Source: Tritrichomonas musculus (taxonomy: Eukaryota > Parabasalia > Tritrichomonadida > Tritrichomonadidae). From it: a stretch of 64,000 nt of DNA. The stretch is taken from positions 5,332,001 to 5,396,000 of the forward strand of contig JAPFFF010000002.1 of assembly GCA_039105265.1 (NCBI GenBank), in the 5' to 3' direction. The notes under the pieces are model-generated. The model worked only from the letters and a program-made list of their open reading frames with translations. It made no database searches and was not told the origin of the DNA. Positions 31,901 to 42,300 of this stretch are shown here, in pieces. The translations under genes and the position numbers were made by a program. Position 1 is the stretch's first letter, and each line of letters starts with the position of its first letter.

Positions 31901-32422
31901 ATGCCAAACAGATGCATTGAAATAATTGTTTCATCTAGAAATTATGATGTTGCCAAATCAATTGATTTTGCAAATCAATTTGAAAATAAACTGCAAATTA
32001 AAAAATATGAGCAAAGAATGCAACAATTCCGTAGATCAAATGAAGCAAATCAATTACAGCAAGTTGATATAAGGGACCAGAAGATTGCAAGTTTGAGGCA
32101 AATGGTTGGTTATAATGTAATTCATTCAACACATAAAAATAGACCTAAATTTGCACCTATAATTAATCTAGATTTACGAGATGTTCCAAAAAGAGAAGCA
32201 GAAACTTCAATCATTGAAACAATAGTCGAGGTTAAAACAGAACAAAATTGGAGAATACATTTACTACTTCCTTTAGATTCACAACATAATGATATTGAAA
32301 ACATGAAAGCTTTTCTAGAAAATCAAGCACAAATCAATAATATTAAGAAAACACATTTATATGTTAATGTCATTAAATACCTTAATATGACGCAGATTGA
32401 GTTTGCAATTGATAATACCTAA
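28970..32422 (+). CDS. Sel1-repeat protein with CUE- and Smr-like C-terminus
   Basis: 1,150 residues. Residues ~45-850 contain many Sel1-like (TPR-type) repeats of about 36 residues, recognisable by EAMYKMAMRMI, A-x-x-LG-x-x-Y and the alternating G/A pattern. A less regular stretch at ~370-470 and a unique segment at ~850-950 follow. Residues ~960-1005 look like a UBA/CUE helical bundle (EKYPTMPNRCIEIIVSS, then DVAKSIDFA). Residues ~1065-1145 resemble a degenerate Smr domain (INLDLRDVPKREAETSIIE, then WRIHLLLP). CUE binds ubiquitin and Smr binds or cuts nucleic acid, so the protein could link ubiquitin to RNA or DNA on a Sel1 scaffold (inference). The Sel1 call is firm; the C-terminal calls are tentative. 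Confidence 0.8.
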   Translation: MSYGCCLFGHQKVKPSSEPTSIPNIQDEIVERANEGDGEYCFELSKLLIDNESNPKLGEYYLNKSIDAGFSEAYIYYAQILFSGKAIQKDDKKAKKYLNLAVKKNIPIAPSLLAEFYFDTNQPKKGLKILTKSVKNNNTKSMIYLSNLYQDGIIIKRDYNEAVKQLENAYLNGDEEATYQYAEALRKGEICDKNSERSFELHRENISNTDYMYIPSVFSLAEMYRKGEGTEKNLPESARLYKIAADANNKEACCCYSDMLLNGQGVNKNITEGYKYLQKAIDNGSPEAMYKMAMRMINNDSVETRNEAFEYLKKAALLGHVESEFCCGNIYLEKGEYQRAISYYFMASKRSGHKKATLMLGLSYLFDKQEEMNNFLFAKLKESYEIFKIYFSDNLAKIGIQILHQILKNNEKLRKEGEDIIKIKMEEQKINALIPLIKCYSREKILEKLKSYINENEDFYNFRKPFRSKRTDDVFKETKKKIQKNRSPAALYKYGSWLYFGIGCDPNPDEALLCIKEASDEHNSEAMFLLGYIYLKRGNYEQSFELFKKASKSNYVEATFYCGSAYLNGFGVDINFEKSAHCFKEAADQENVPSMFIYATMAENGIGMNPNEKEAAKYYFKVAQMNVSGNVESMSRYSLLCSKGIAEDKEKAFKWNEKVKNNYYYFQIMKGEGQGDINDAKSKLEDKSKENANVSYLLGCCYEEGFSCEKDMKKAIDIFKDAALKGDEDAMIKIVELEEKGLIHESSSFYDKMYNPYVMYIIAKKLIEKNDKKENEKGLILLKKAAEDYQPNAMIEYGKHILFSSLKNDELCKGLLLLRKAAEMIPLNANNNSFISFDNAWDSVRYSASLYLNMHIDYGGNDGCTNVMDWITIIGDMLINALEQNIDEIQFVPGKGVGTSLEKFSPSKQIVILVCLRLGFDCYVEVANNGIIICKINTYHKLKDEYLDAIIDSNDINNKNNAINNTAYMTIKEKYPTMPNRCIEIIVSSRNYDVAKSIDFANQFENKLQIKKYEQRMQQFRRSNEANQLQQVDIRDQKIASLRQMVGYNVIHSTHKNRPKFAPIINLDLRDVPKREAETSIIETIVEVKTEQNWRIHLLLPLDSQHNDIENMKAFLENQAQINNIKKTHLYVNVIKYLNMTQIEFAIDNT

Positions 32423-32966
32423 TAAAATACTCTATGATATAAAATATTTGTTATTTCAAGATAAATATATAAAAAACTTGATACAAGAGAAATTAGTCAT
32501 GGATGAATAGATTTTTAAAATTATAAAAGTATTAGTTGTTTGAGCAATTAATAAGCTATAAACTGAAAGCATTTTTGAAATCTATTATTAGCCTTAACAT
32601 TTGATTTTAATGCTTTTGTCTCAAAAAGTGGATTTTTTCTGAAATTCATTTTTTTTGAACCTAATATAATACTGAAAGCATTTTTGATATCAAAGTCCAC
32701 AATAATAGCAAAAAAAAATTAAATTCATAAACATTAATAATACATTAAAAATAATATTCATTACTCATCAGTCTTTAATTTTTAATTATTTTCTGTTTTA
32801 TCTTTTATTTTGAGTAGTTTTTAAATGAGCTGGTATTCATTCAAATTTCTGATATAAACATGTAGTTTCTTTGATAATAAATAAGTTATAATATTGCGCC
32901 AACATTGCAAATGATATATTTAAATAACTCCTCCATCAGTTTTCATTGTTATGAATACCTACTCAT
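32423..32966. other. AT-rich intergenic region
   Basis: Between convergent Sel1 and coiled-coil frames. 'ctgaaagcatttttga' is present twice (near 32562 and 32663). No gene is seen. Confidence 0.6.
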
Positions 32967-35135
32967 TTAAAAATAAAAAATTAAAACAAAGAAATTATTT
33001 TCATTATTTGCTGATGCTGTAAAATCTTCATTTTGTTTTGTAATTTCAGCCTGGGGCTCTATAGTTTGTCCAAGCATTAATTTAATTTTGTTCATTTGTT
33101 CATCAAATTCTTTTTGCTGGTTTTCAAATGCTTCTTGCTGGCTTTTCAATTTTTCTTCAAATGCTTCTTGCTGGCTTTTCAATTTTTCTTCAAATGCTTC
33201 TTGCTGGCTTTTCAATTTTACTTCATGGTCTTGATTTATTCGCATTAATTTTTGCTGATTCTCAAGTTCCTCGTTCTTCGCCACAAGAGTCTGCATCTTC
33301 GAGGTGGCGATAAAGTTCGACGAAGAACTAACTTCTTTCATCTCGTTGAGCTTCATCTGCAGGAGGGAATTCTTGGACTCTTTCTCGCTCGATTTCGCTT
33401 CGATTGATGAAAGAAATCCTTTCGCTTCTTGTGCGGACTGCTCGGCTTCATCCTTCTTCGATTGAAGCTGCTCGATTTTCATGTTCAAGTCCTCGATTTG
33501 AAGAGTGAGCTTCTCAATGATCTCCTCGGACTTCATCTGCTCTTGCAGAGATTGAAGCTGGGACTCGAGATCCGATGCTCTAGAGGCAAGATCGTTCTTC
33601 TCTTGCTCAAGTGAGTTTGCACGGTTTTCTCGTTCCTGTTTTTGTTGTTCGCATTCGTTGATTCTGTTGTTTAAGTTGTTCTTCTCTTGTTCGTATCCGC
33701 TTGCTTGGATCTCGTGGTCTTGTCTTTGCTGTTCTAGTTCGCTTACTTTTGCATTCAACTCGTTCTTCTCTTGCTCAAGTCCGTTTGCACGGTTTTCTTG
33801 GTCTTGTCTCTGTTGTTCGAGTTCTTTGATTCTGTTGTTCAGGTTGTTCTTCTCTTCTTCAAGCCCATTTGCAAGTTGCTCTTTGATCGTCTCTCTTTCA
33901 TTCATTGCTTCTTCAATTTTCATATTAAGTTCTGTCGCCATTGCTGTCAAGTCTTCCTTTTCAGTCATGGCATTTGTAAGCTTTCTTTCAAGATCAGCTG
34001 CTTGTTTCTCTTTTTCTGCTAGTTGATTAACAGCAGCATCTCTTTCATCAGCAAATTGTTTGACCATTTGGTTTAATGTTTTACTTTGCTCTTCAGTTGT
34101 TTGTATTTTAACTACTTCGTTGGCATCTTTTAATTCGACTTCGCTTTTCTTAAGCTCTTCGTTTTCAATTTGAGCTTTTTTTAATTGTTGGGATAAATCA
34201 TCTTTTTCGACCGATAAATTTTGAATTACTGATTTGAAAGCCTCGGTTTGGTCTTGAAGAGTAGATAATTGAGCATCTTGATCTTCTTTTTCGCTTTTGA
34301 GTTTTATATATTAAGTTTGAACTTCTTTTAGCTCTTGGTTAGCTGCTTGTAAAGTTTGAATTTCTTGATCTTTCTTTGCTAAATCAGATTTGATTTGGTC
34401 GAGCTCTTGGCTTGATATTGCATTTCCTTCTGCAAGTTTTTTGGATTTATCATCTGATTTGTTTGTTCTTTGAAATGCAGCATTTGCCTGTGTTGCTCCT
34501 TGAGGCTGTTCATCAGGAATATTTCCTCATTCAGCTTTAACAGCTGCAGCACATTCATCGTTAATATAATTAAGTTGACCATTAAAAGTTTCATCAATTC
34601 TGTAAATTTTCATAAGTTCTACTTTAAGATTTGCGACGCTTAAAAGTTTTCTAAAATAATCATTGACTTTTGGAGGTACTTTTCCTTTTTTGAATATACT
34701 AGGTAAACCTAATTTAACTATATCGCGAACTTGTCCTTTTAAAGGTAAAACCATTTCTTCGAATTTTTTAACATCATAATGAGTTTGATAGAGTAGTTTA
34801 TAGAGAAAGTCAGGATCGTTTTGTTCGTCGTACCATATTTGATCGAGAATAGGTAAAATCGATAAAAAGGCAGATTGAGGGTCAGACATATTCTTAATTG
34901 TATCAGTCAAAATTTTTTGATCAACAGTTTCAGCTTCATTAATATTTGAAAGTATAACTTTGATTTCAATTAAAAGATCGGCAATTTTAAGATCGACACC
35001 TGTTGGATTATTGGGATATCCTCTAGCGATTTCTATTCCATATTCTGTTATACCAGGAAGAAGTTGTTTAAATTTTTCAATAAGCTCTTCTTTGGCAGCA
35101 TTGCATTTTACTAACGTTGTAGATAATAAGTTGTA
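32967..35135 (-). pseudogene. coiled-coil protein pseudogene
   Basis: One minus-strand frame stays protein-like from 35135 to the stop at 32967 (722 codons) but has no ATG at its 5' end and is broken by TGA at 34527-34529 and TAA at 34311-34313. The first ~200 residues are a helical globular part (EYGIEIARGYPNNP, FLYKLLYQTHYDVKKFEEM). The rest is a continuous coiled coil rich in E, Q, K and N. Three 11-residue repeats of KSQQEAFEEKL lie near the end. Codon use is GC-richer from 33230 to 33900. With only two stops in a long frame, inactivation looks recent. The family is not recognised; it resembles trichomonad golgin- or myosin-tail-like coiled-coil proteins. Confidence 0.7.
33124..33222 (-). 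repeat. 33-bp tandem repeat, three copies
   Basis: Three nearly identical 33-bp copies in the coiled-coil pseudogene, each encoding an 11-residue unit. The near identity indicates recent unequal crossing-over or slippage. Confidence 0.85.
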
Positions 35136-35444
35136 TTATAACTCCTCGCATGAAAATTGGTACATGCACCAGTAAACAGCAATTGGTGCACAAGCTGTTA
35201 AAACGGTCCATAAAAATGTACCCTTTTCAAAGTATATATTAAGTATCATGATTGAAAAGTAAAACCAGACCTATTATTATCTAGTCAATACCAATTTACC
35301 AAAAACTATTTGAGTATAATTAAAATAAAAAAAATAATAAAACAAACTGATTTATTTTTATTCAATTCAGAACAAAGTTCGTTGTTCAATAAACCAACAA
35401 AATTTTTATGTTTTTACTATTATATCAATAACAAAATATCAATG
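35136..35444. other. intergenic region
   Basis: About 310 bp upstream of the coiled-coil pseudogene, where its missing 5' end should lie. No matching coding sequence or Inr was recognised. Confidence 0.5.
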
Positions 35445-38029
35445 TTATTCGCTTATTAGAATGTTAGCAATTTCTTCATTATTTTTTGTTGCATAATCAA
35501 TTGCTGTTTTATAAGAAAAAATTTTTAAAATCCCATAAATAATTCTCAATTAAAAAAATGCCATGAATTTATTTGACCTTAAAATGTCATTAAAAAAATA
35601 ATATTAAAATATCAGTAGTTTTGGAATCGAACTCTTTTAATGACATAAGAAATTTTACTAGAATAGTATTTCCTGATTCGCATGCATAAAACAAAATTGT
35701 ACGATAAATTCAAAATCTATAAATTCCATCAAATTTTTTATGGATGAAATATAATTAAAAAAAATTTATATTTGAAATGTGATTAAAAAAAATGATATTG
35801 AAATATCTTTTGATGTTATTTCGATTTGGTTCAGTGATATAATATATTTTACAAGTTCTGAATTACCAGATTCGCATGCGTAATGTAAAATTGTACAATG
35901 AATAATAATTGTCTTTTGAATTTTATAAAAAAAATTTTTTTGTTTGAAATTAAATAAAACAATTTGTATTTTGAATTTTATTTAAAATACATTAAGAAAA
36001 AAATATCTTTTGCTTTGATATCAAATTGATTTAATGATATGAAATATTTAACAAGTTCCAAATTACCCGATTTGCAGGCCAAATGTAAGATTGTTTGATT
36101 AATAAAACATTATTTTGAATTCCATAAATTTCTTTTTAAAAAAAACTAAATAAATACATTAATAACGACAAACATTATTAGCAAAAAAAATAAATGGAAA
36201 CATTCTTTAATTTAATATCAATTTCATTTAACGATATCAGATATTTAACAAGATCAAAACTTCCTGATTCACATGCAAAATGCAAGACATTTTGATAAAA
36301 AGAGAAATCATTTAATTTCATGAATAATTTGCATATATAAAACATAATAAAAATATGATATGATTGAAATTTTATAACAAAAACAAAAGAAAAATGTCTT
36401 TTAACTTGATATTGAATTCTTTTAATGATAGAAAATATTTAACAATTTCAAGATTGCCTAATTTACAAGCATAATATAAAATTGTTTGATAAAAAAATAT
36501 TTTTTGAAGAATTCCAAAAAAACTCTTTTTGTTTATAACATAATGAAAATAGCAAAATTAGAAACGAGATATATAAAAAGAAGAAAAATGTCTTTTGATT
36601 TGATATCTATTTCATTTAATGATATGATATATTTCACAAGTTCAATATTATGTGATTTGCAAGCAGAATGTAAGATAGTATAATGAATAATACTATTACA
36701 TGAATTTTATAAAACAAGAAGTACTTTTGAAATATAATTAAAATGTTGTACTTGAAACTGAATGAAAAAAATATTTGAAGAAAATGTCTTTTGTTTTGAT
36801 GTCTATTTCATCTAATGATATAAGATATTTGACAAGATCAATATTCCCCGATTGACAAGCATAATGTAAAATTGTTTGATAAACAGTCGATTATGAATTC
36901 CATGAATATTTATCTAAAAAAACTATATTAAAAAATATTTTTATTTGAAATTGAATAAAAAAAAAAAAAAAAAGAAAAGAAAATATCTTTTGATTTTATA
37001 TCTATTTTGTTTAATGATATAAGATATTTTACAAGCTTTATATTTCCTGATTGACATGCATAATGTAAGATGGTACAATAAGAAAAAAGAGTTAATGAAT
37101 TTCATAAATACAAGTATAACAAAAATTTCATTAAATAAAAATCAAAAATTTCTTTCGATTTGATGGCGATTTCTTTCAATGAAATTAGATATTTTACTAA
37201 TTCAAAATTGCCAGACATGCATGCAGAATGTAAAATTGTACAATTAAATATAAAATATAAAAATTCCATAAATATTTTAATGTTAAAAATAGAATAAATA
37301 GAAATTGTATTTGAAATTTCATTCAAAAAATAAAATTAAAATTGTTACTGATTTGCTATCGATTTTATTTAATGACAAAAGATATTTCACAAGATTGATA
37401 TTGCCTGATTTACATGCTGAATGCAAGATTGTAAAATAAATTTTAAAAATTATGAATTCCATAAAAATTTAAACTTTAAAAAAAACAGAATGCGTTTGTT
37501 ACATTTAAAACGTCATTAAAATTATTAAAAAAAAATGTCTTTTGTTTTAACATCGATTTTGTTCAGTGATATTATGTATTTTACAAGATTAGTATTACCA
37601 AATTCACAAGCAGAATGTAAAATTGTACGATAAATTTAAAAAAAATTAGAATTCCATTAATAAAAAAGTTTGAAACAGCACAAATATTTGTGTCAATAGA
37701 AATGTAATTAAAAAAATAATCAAAAAAAAATATCTTTTGATTTTATATTAATTCCATTTAATGATAAAATATATTTAACAAGTTCAATGTTACCAGAATC
37801 ACAAGCTGAATATAATATCGTTTCATTAATAATAAATTTTTTTTTAAATTCCATTTAAAATAAAATTTCTGAAATTGAATAAAATCTTTCAAAATTGAAA
37901 TTTTATGAAAAATATTTTTTTAAAAAAAACTGTTTTTGATCTGATATCTATTTCATTCAATGATATAATGTATTTAACAAGTTCAATGTTACCTGTTTTG
38001 CATGCACAATGTAAAAGAGTTCCTTGAAA
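35445..38029 (-). other. array of 13 ankyrin units separated by non-coding spacers
   Basis: Directly downstream of the kinase, on the same strand, 13 ankyrin units of ~31-33 codons occur about every 200 bp. Their high ends are near 38022, 37826, 37630, 37436, 37240, 37076, 36876, 36681, 36487, 36297, 36097, 35897 and 35703. Each reads like TILHYACESGN and LVKYLISLN, and all 13 are free of stops. A terminal half-unit (KTAIDYATKNNEE) ends with a normal stop at 35445. The 13 spacers are 94-108 nt (one ~68 nt), vary in length modulo 3, contain stops and homopolymers, and fall at the same point of every repeat. Most contain a GGAATT-type box about 28-33 nt before the next unit. No GT...AG or trichomonad intron consensus is visible. 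It is either an intron-rich 3' part of the kinase gene or a relic with oddly preserved coding units. Confidence 0.7.
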
Positions 38030-39133
38030 TTATAAAATAAAAATTCCTTTTATTTTGATTTCTTGCAAGTTTTGAATACGAGAAGAAAGAGTCTTTATCA
38101 TTTCTTCATAACAGTTGCGTTCTTCAGTTAAATTATTTTGAGTATATAGTATATTTTCATCACATTCTTTATTCTTAGTTATTTTTTCTTCACTTTCAGA
38201 GAGTTTCTCCAAGTATTCGTTTATTTCATCTTCATCAATTTCGTCATTGAAATAAGAAAAATCGGTTGACAATTTTGAGAAAATTTCATCAAAAGTTGGA
38301 CGTTCTTTAGCATCCTGACTTAAGCATCTTAAAATAAGTCTTTTCATCTTCTTTGAAATATCAGAATCAATTACAGGACGATAGCCTGACATGACTTTAT
38401 TAGTCAGTTTTTTTGGACTGATTTTGTTGAATTCAGAAAAAGGCGCTTTTCCTGTGACAATTTGATAAGCAAGAATTCCGAATGCATAAACATCAGCTGC
38501 TGCTCCATAATGACAATTATCTTCTTCTTCATTATATTCATTATCTTCAAGCATTTCAGGTGCCATGTACATAAGTGACCCAATTTTTCTTCTCTTTGCA
38601 ATTTGAATTGATTTTGACTGTAATTTCGGAAAACATTTTGATAGGCCATAATCACTAATATGTGGATAGTAATCGCCATCAATAATGATGTTTTCTGGCT
38701 TCAGTTGTAGATGAAGAATCTTGTGTTTGTGAAGATATTTCATAGCACTTGAGATTCCAAGTAATGCAATATATTTTTTCGTGGAATTCCAATCTTCATC
38801 GTCATTATCAAAAAGTCCTCGTAGAGAATCGTATGGTATGAATTCGGTAAGAATGGTTGGAGAAAATTTTTCTTGATCTTCAAAAGATTGAAAATTTATT
38901 CCTAAAAATTTGATAATTGATGGATGATTGAGTTTGTGAAAAGTAATAGATTCTTGAATTAATGTCATTTGATCGTTACCGTTGAATCCGTCTTCAATTT
39001 TAATGGATTTCGCTATAAATTTCTTCTTTTTGGGATTTTTTACTAGAAAAACTCTTCCAAATGTTCCTTCTCCGAGTGTTTTGCTTGTTGGATTGAAATC
39101 TTCAGCATTAAAAAAAACATTTTTGAGTTCCAT
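38030..39133 (-). CDS. TKL-type predicted pseudokinase with coiled-coil tail
   Basis: 367 residues as read continuously. Glycine loop GEGTFG (21-26), the beta-3 lysine K42, the helix-C glutamate E61, N148, DYG in place of DFG (161-163) and APE (191-193) are present. The HRD motif reads HLQ (141-143), so the catalytic aspartate is replaced by glutamine. A canonical phosphotransfer mechanism is therefore unlikely. The kinase ends near residue 290 and is followed by an acidic linker and coiled coil (~295-360). The last codons (GIFIL) coincide with the box that precedes each downstream ankyrin unit, so the true product may continue into the ankyrin array, giving a kinase-coil-ankyrin protein. Its start lies 244 bp from the divergent kinase-Sel1 gene. 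Confidence 0.8.
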   Translation of the reverse strand: MELKNVFFNAEDFNPTSKTLGEGTFGRVFLVKNPKKKKFIAKSIKIEDGFNGNDQMTLIQESITFHKLNHPSIIKFLGINFQSFEDQEKFSPTILTEFIPYDSLRGLFDNDDEDWNSTKKYIALLGISSAMKYLHKHKILHLQLKPENIIIDGDYYPHISDYGLSKCFPKLQSKSIQIAKRRKIGSLMYMAPEMLEDNEYNEEEDNCHYGAAADVYAFGILAYQIVTGKAPFSEFNKISPKKLTNKVMSGYRPVIDSDISKKMKRLILRCLSQDAKERPTFDEIFSKLSTDFSYFNDEIDEDEINEYLEKLSESEEKITKNKECDENILYTQNNLTEERNCYEEMIKTLSSRIQNLQEIKIKGIFIL

Positions 39134-39377
39134 TAAAAACTATCTTAAAATATTTCAAAAAAACATGTCTATTTTGAAATTTAAATTTATAAATAAATTT
39201 ATATTATATAATATAAATTATTTGATTTATATTCCATGTTTAATGCATATAAAATTATTAATATATATTAAAAATTTTAAGATATTAATACTATATATTT
39301 CTGAACCATAAAGTAAAGAAAATTTCAGAGTTCAAGAATATTGAGGTAGTACTCAAAAAGTGAGCATTTATAAACAA

Positions 39378-42300
39378 ATGCTAGAAAGATTCGAAGAACT
39401 TATAAATCATATCAACAAATCGAATTTCAATATGACAAAACCGCAATTTATTCCATTGGTAAAACGGATAAGATTCCATCCCATTTTCAATCTTTCCGAA
39501 ATTAAAGATGAAATTTTGCAAAGACTACAAAAAGCAAGTTTTATTGTCATCGATCTAAATATTTCAACAAAATCCTTCGTTATTTGCTTTAATGAGACAT
39601 TAATTCTAATTGACCAAACAAAATCAGATATTCTCAGCAAAATTTTCGGATCAAACATTAAAGAACACAAAATCTTCTTTTTAAAAGATTCTTGGAAAGA
39701 TTTTTCAAAATTATTTGAATTACAAATAAACGAAAACACATACGACCCACTTTTTGAGTATGAAATTGAAAATTTTGTGAGAGAATTTAAAATCACTTCA
39801 AGCAACAATCTTCATAATACATGGGACATAATAAAGTCATGCTTAGCAGGTTATTTCATAAAAAAAAGTTATTGGAAAAACAATGAGGATCGGATTTACA
39901 GTTTTTTAACCAAAAATGACTCCTTTTATCCAACTGAAGAGAAAAGTTTTTATAGAAAAGAATTCATATCATTAAGACCACTTGGATTTGGATCATTTGC
40001 CAATGTCCAGTTATTTTATCATATTGAGACAGAATCGTTATATGCAGTTAAAATACAAAATACATCAGACAGCCTTTCAAACTTTGACGTATTAAATAAG
40101 AGAGAAATTGAGAATTATAGAAAATTTCAGTATCCATTATTGCCAAGATTTTATGGAACAATTGAAGAATATGGCCAAAAATCTCTCGTTATTGAATACA
40201 TCCATGGCAAGACTTTAGACAAAAAAATAAAAAATTGTTCAATGAAGCAAAAATTCTTGATTTTTGTAGAGATTCTTTTTACTTTTCAATATCTTCATCA
40301 AAACAATTTTGTTTACCGTGATTTGAAGCCAGATAACATCATTGTAGATGAAAATGATTCAGTTGTTCTCATTGATTTCAATAAAATGAGAGACGATTGT
40401 ATTGATAAAAGTCCCAATTTTTCAAATGATATATGGAATTCATTTGCAGCACCTGAAATTCATAATAATTCACGACCATCGGATAAAAGTGATATTTATT
40501 CGATTGGTAAGATGATTCATTATATTTTTTCGGATGATATGAAAATCTATCCACGTATCAGCAACTTATATCAAAAGTGCACAGAAAGCGACTCTATGAA
40601 AAGACCAACTATAAACGAATTAATCAATCTTTTCAAGCAAAAATCTCACGAAATTAAAAATGAAACTTTAGATGATTCAAAAAATGAAAGTTATTATTAT
40701 ATTGAGCAATTCATTGACCGTTTTGAAAGAATAAAAGCGTTATCTACATCATCACATTTCAATCTTAAAATCTCTGACTTTATAGCGAATTCTGCTGATG
40801 GGAAATTAGATGTAAACAAATACATTGATTATCTTTCAAATTCAAATAATTCTAAAGATCAATATAAACTTGGCCTTTTATATTGTTCAGGTTCTTTTGT
40901 TCCTCAAGACTTCAATAAATCACTTCATTATTTAACTCTCTCAGCAGATCAAAATAACTCAGAAGCTCAGCTTATGCTTGGCATTATTTATTGTTATAAC
41001 CAATACTTTTCTCATGATATCAATAAGTCACTTCATTATTTAACTCTTTCTGCAAATCAAAATAATTCTCGGGCTCAATATGAACTTGGAATCATTTATT
41101 ATGAAGGGATTTATATACAGAAAGATATTTATAAATCTATTCATTATTTGACGCTTTCAGCAAATGAAAATAATTCTGACGCCCAATTTAAACTTGGCTT
41201 TATTTATTTTTATAATGAAATTATTTCTCGAGATGTCAATAAATCAATTTATTATTTAACTCTTTCTTCCAATCAAAACAACTCAAAAGCACAGTTTTTC
41301 CTAGGAAGTATTTATTATTATTTAAAAAATATAGAAAAATCAATATATTATTTGACTCTCTCGTCAAATCAAAACAATCCAGACTCTCATCTTTTTCTTG
41401 GTATTATTTATTATAACGATATATATGTATCACGAGACATAAATAAAGCAATATTATATTTCAAACTTGCAGCAAATCAAAATAATTCTGAAGCACAATT
41501 ATTTCTTGGTCGGATTTATTATGATAATAAATATATAAAACAAGATATCAGCAAAGCAATTTATTATTTAACTCTTTCTTCAAATCAAAAAAATTCTAAA
41601 GCCTATATTATTCTTGGATACATATATTATAAAGGTGAATTTGTTTTTCAGGATATTAATAAAGCAATTTATTATTTCACCCTTTCTGCAAATCAAAATA
41701 ATTCTGAAGCACAATTATTTCTTGGTCTTATTTATTATAATAATAAATATATAAAACAAGATATCAACAAAGCTATTCATTATCTCACATTATCTTCAAA
41801 TCAAAATAATCAAAAAGCGCAATTAATGCTTTCTGTTATTTATAAAGAAGATAGAGGTATTCGACCAAACATCAATGAATCTATTCGTTATCTTACTCTC
41901 TCTGCAGATCAAAATAATGCAGAAAATCAATATAAACTTGGTTGCATTTATTATGATGGAAACAATATTCCACCAAATATTAATAAATCAATTTATTATT
42001 TAACTCTCTCTGCAAATCAAAAAAATGCCAAAGCACAATGTAAACTTGGCATTATTTATTATGAAAATAAATTCGTTCCACAAGACATCAAGAAATCGAT
42101 TTATTATTTTGAACTCTCTTCAAAACAAAATTATATAACAGCTCAATCTTTTCTAGGCATTATTTACTATGATAATCAATTCGTTCCGAGAGATATTAAT
42201 AAATCAATTCATTACTTCACACTCGCTGCAGCCCAAAATGATGTAAGCTCACAGTTTTTTCTTGGCCTTATTTATTTTGAAGGAATATATGTACCAAGAG

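Noticed and set aside
33128-34026. Plus-strand Ser/Leu/Cys-rich frames opposite the coiled-coil pseudogene
   Set aside because: Antisense shadow of the Glu/Gln/Lys-rich coiled coil.
35445-38029. Ordinary spliceosomal introns in the ankyrin array
   Set aside because: Spacer starts read GA(T/C)ATTTT and ends vary; no GT...AG pairs or ACTAAC branch motifs were found, so standard trichomonad introns are not supported by sequence alone.
35445-38029. CRISPR-like array (regular ~200-bp period)
   Set aside because: The repeated parts encode ankyrin repeats and the spacers are low-complexity AT; the organism is a eukaryote.
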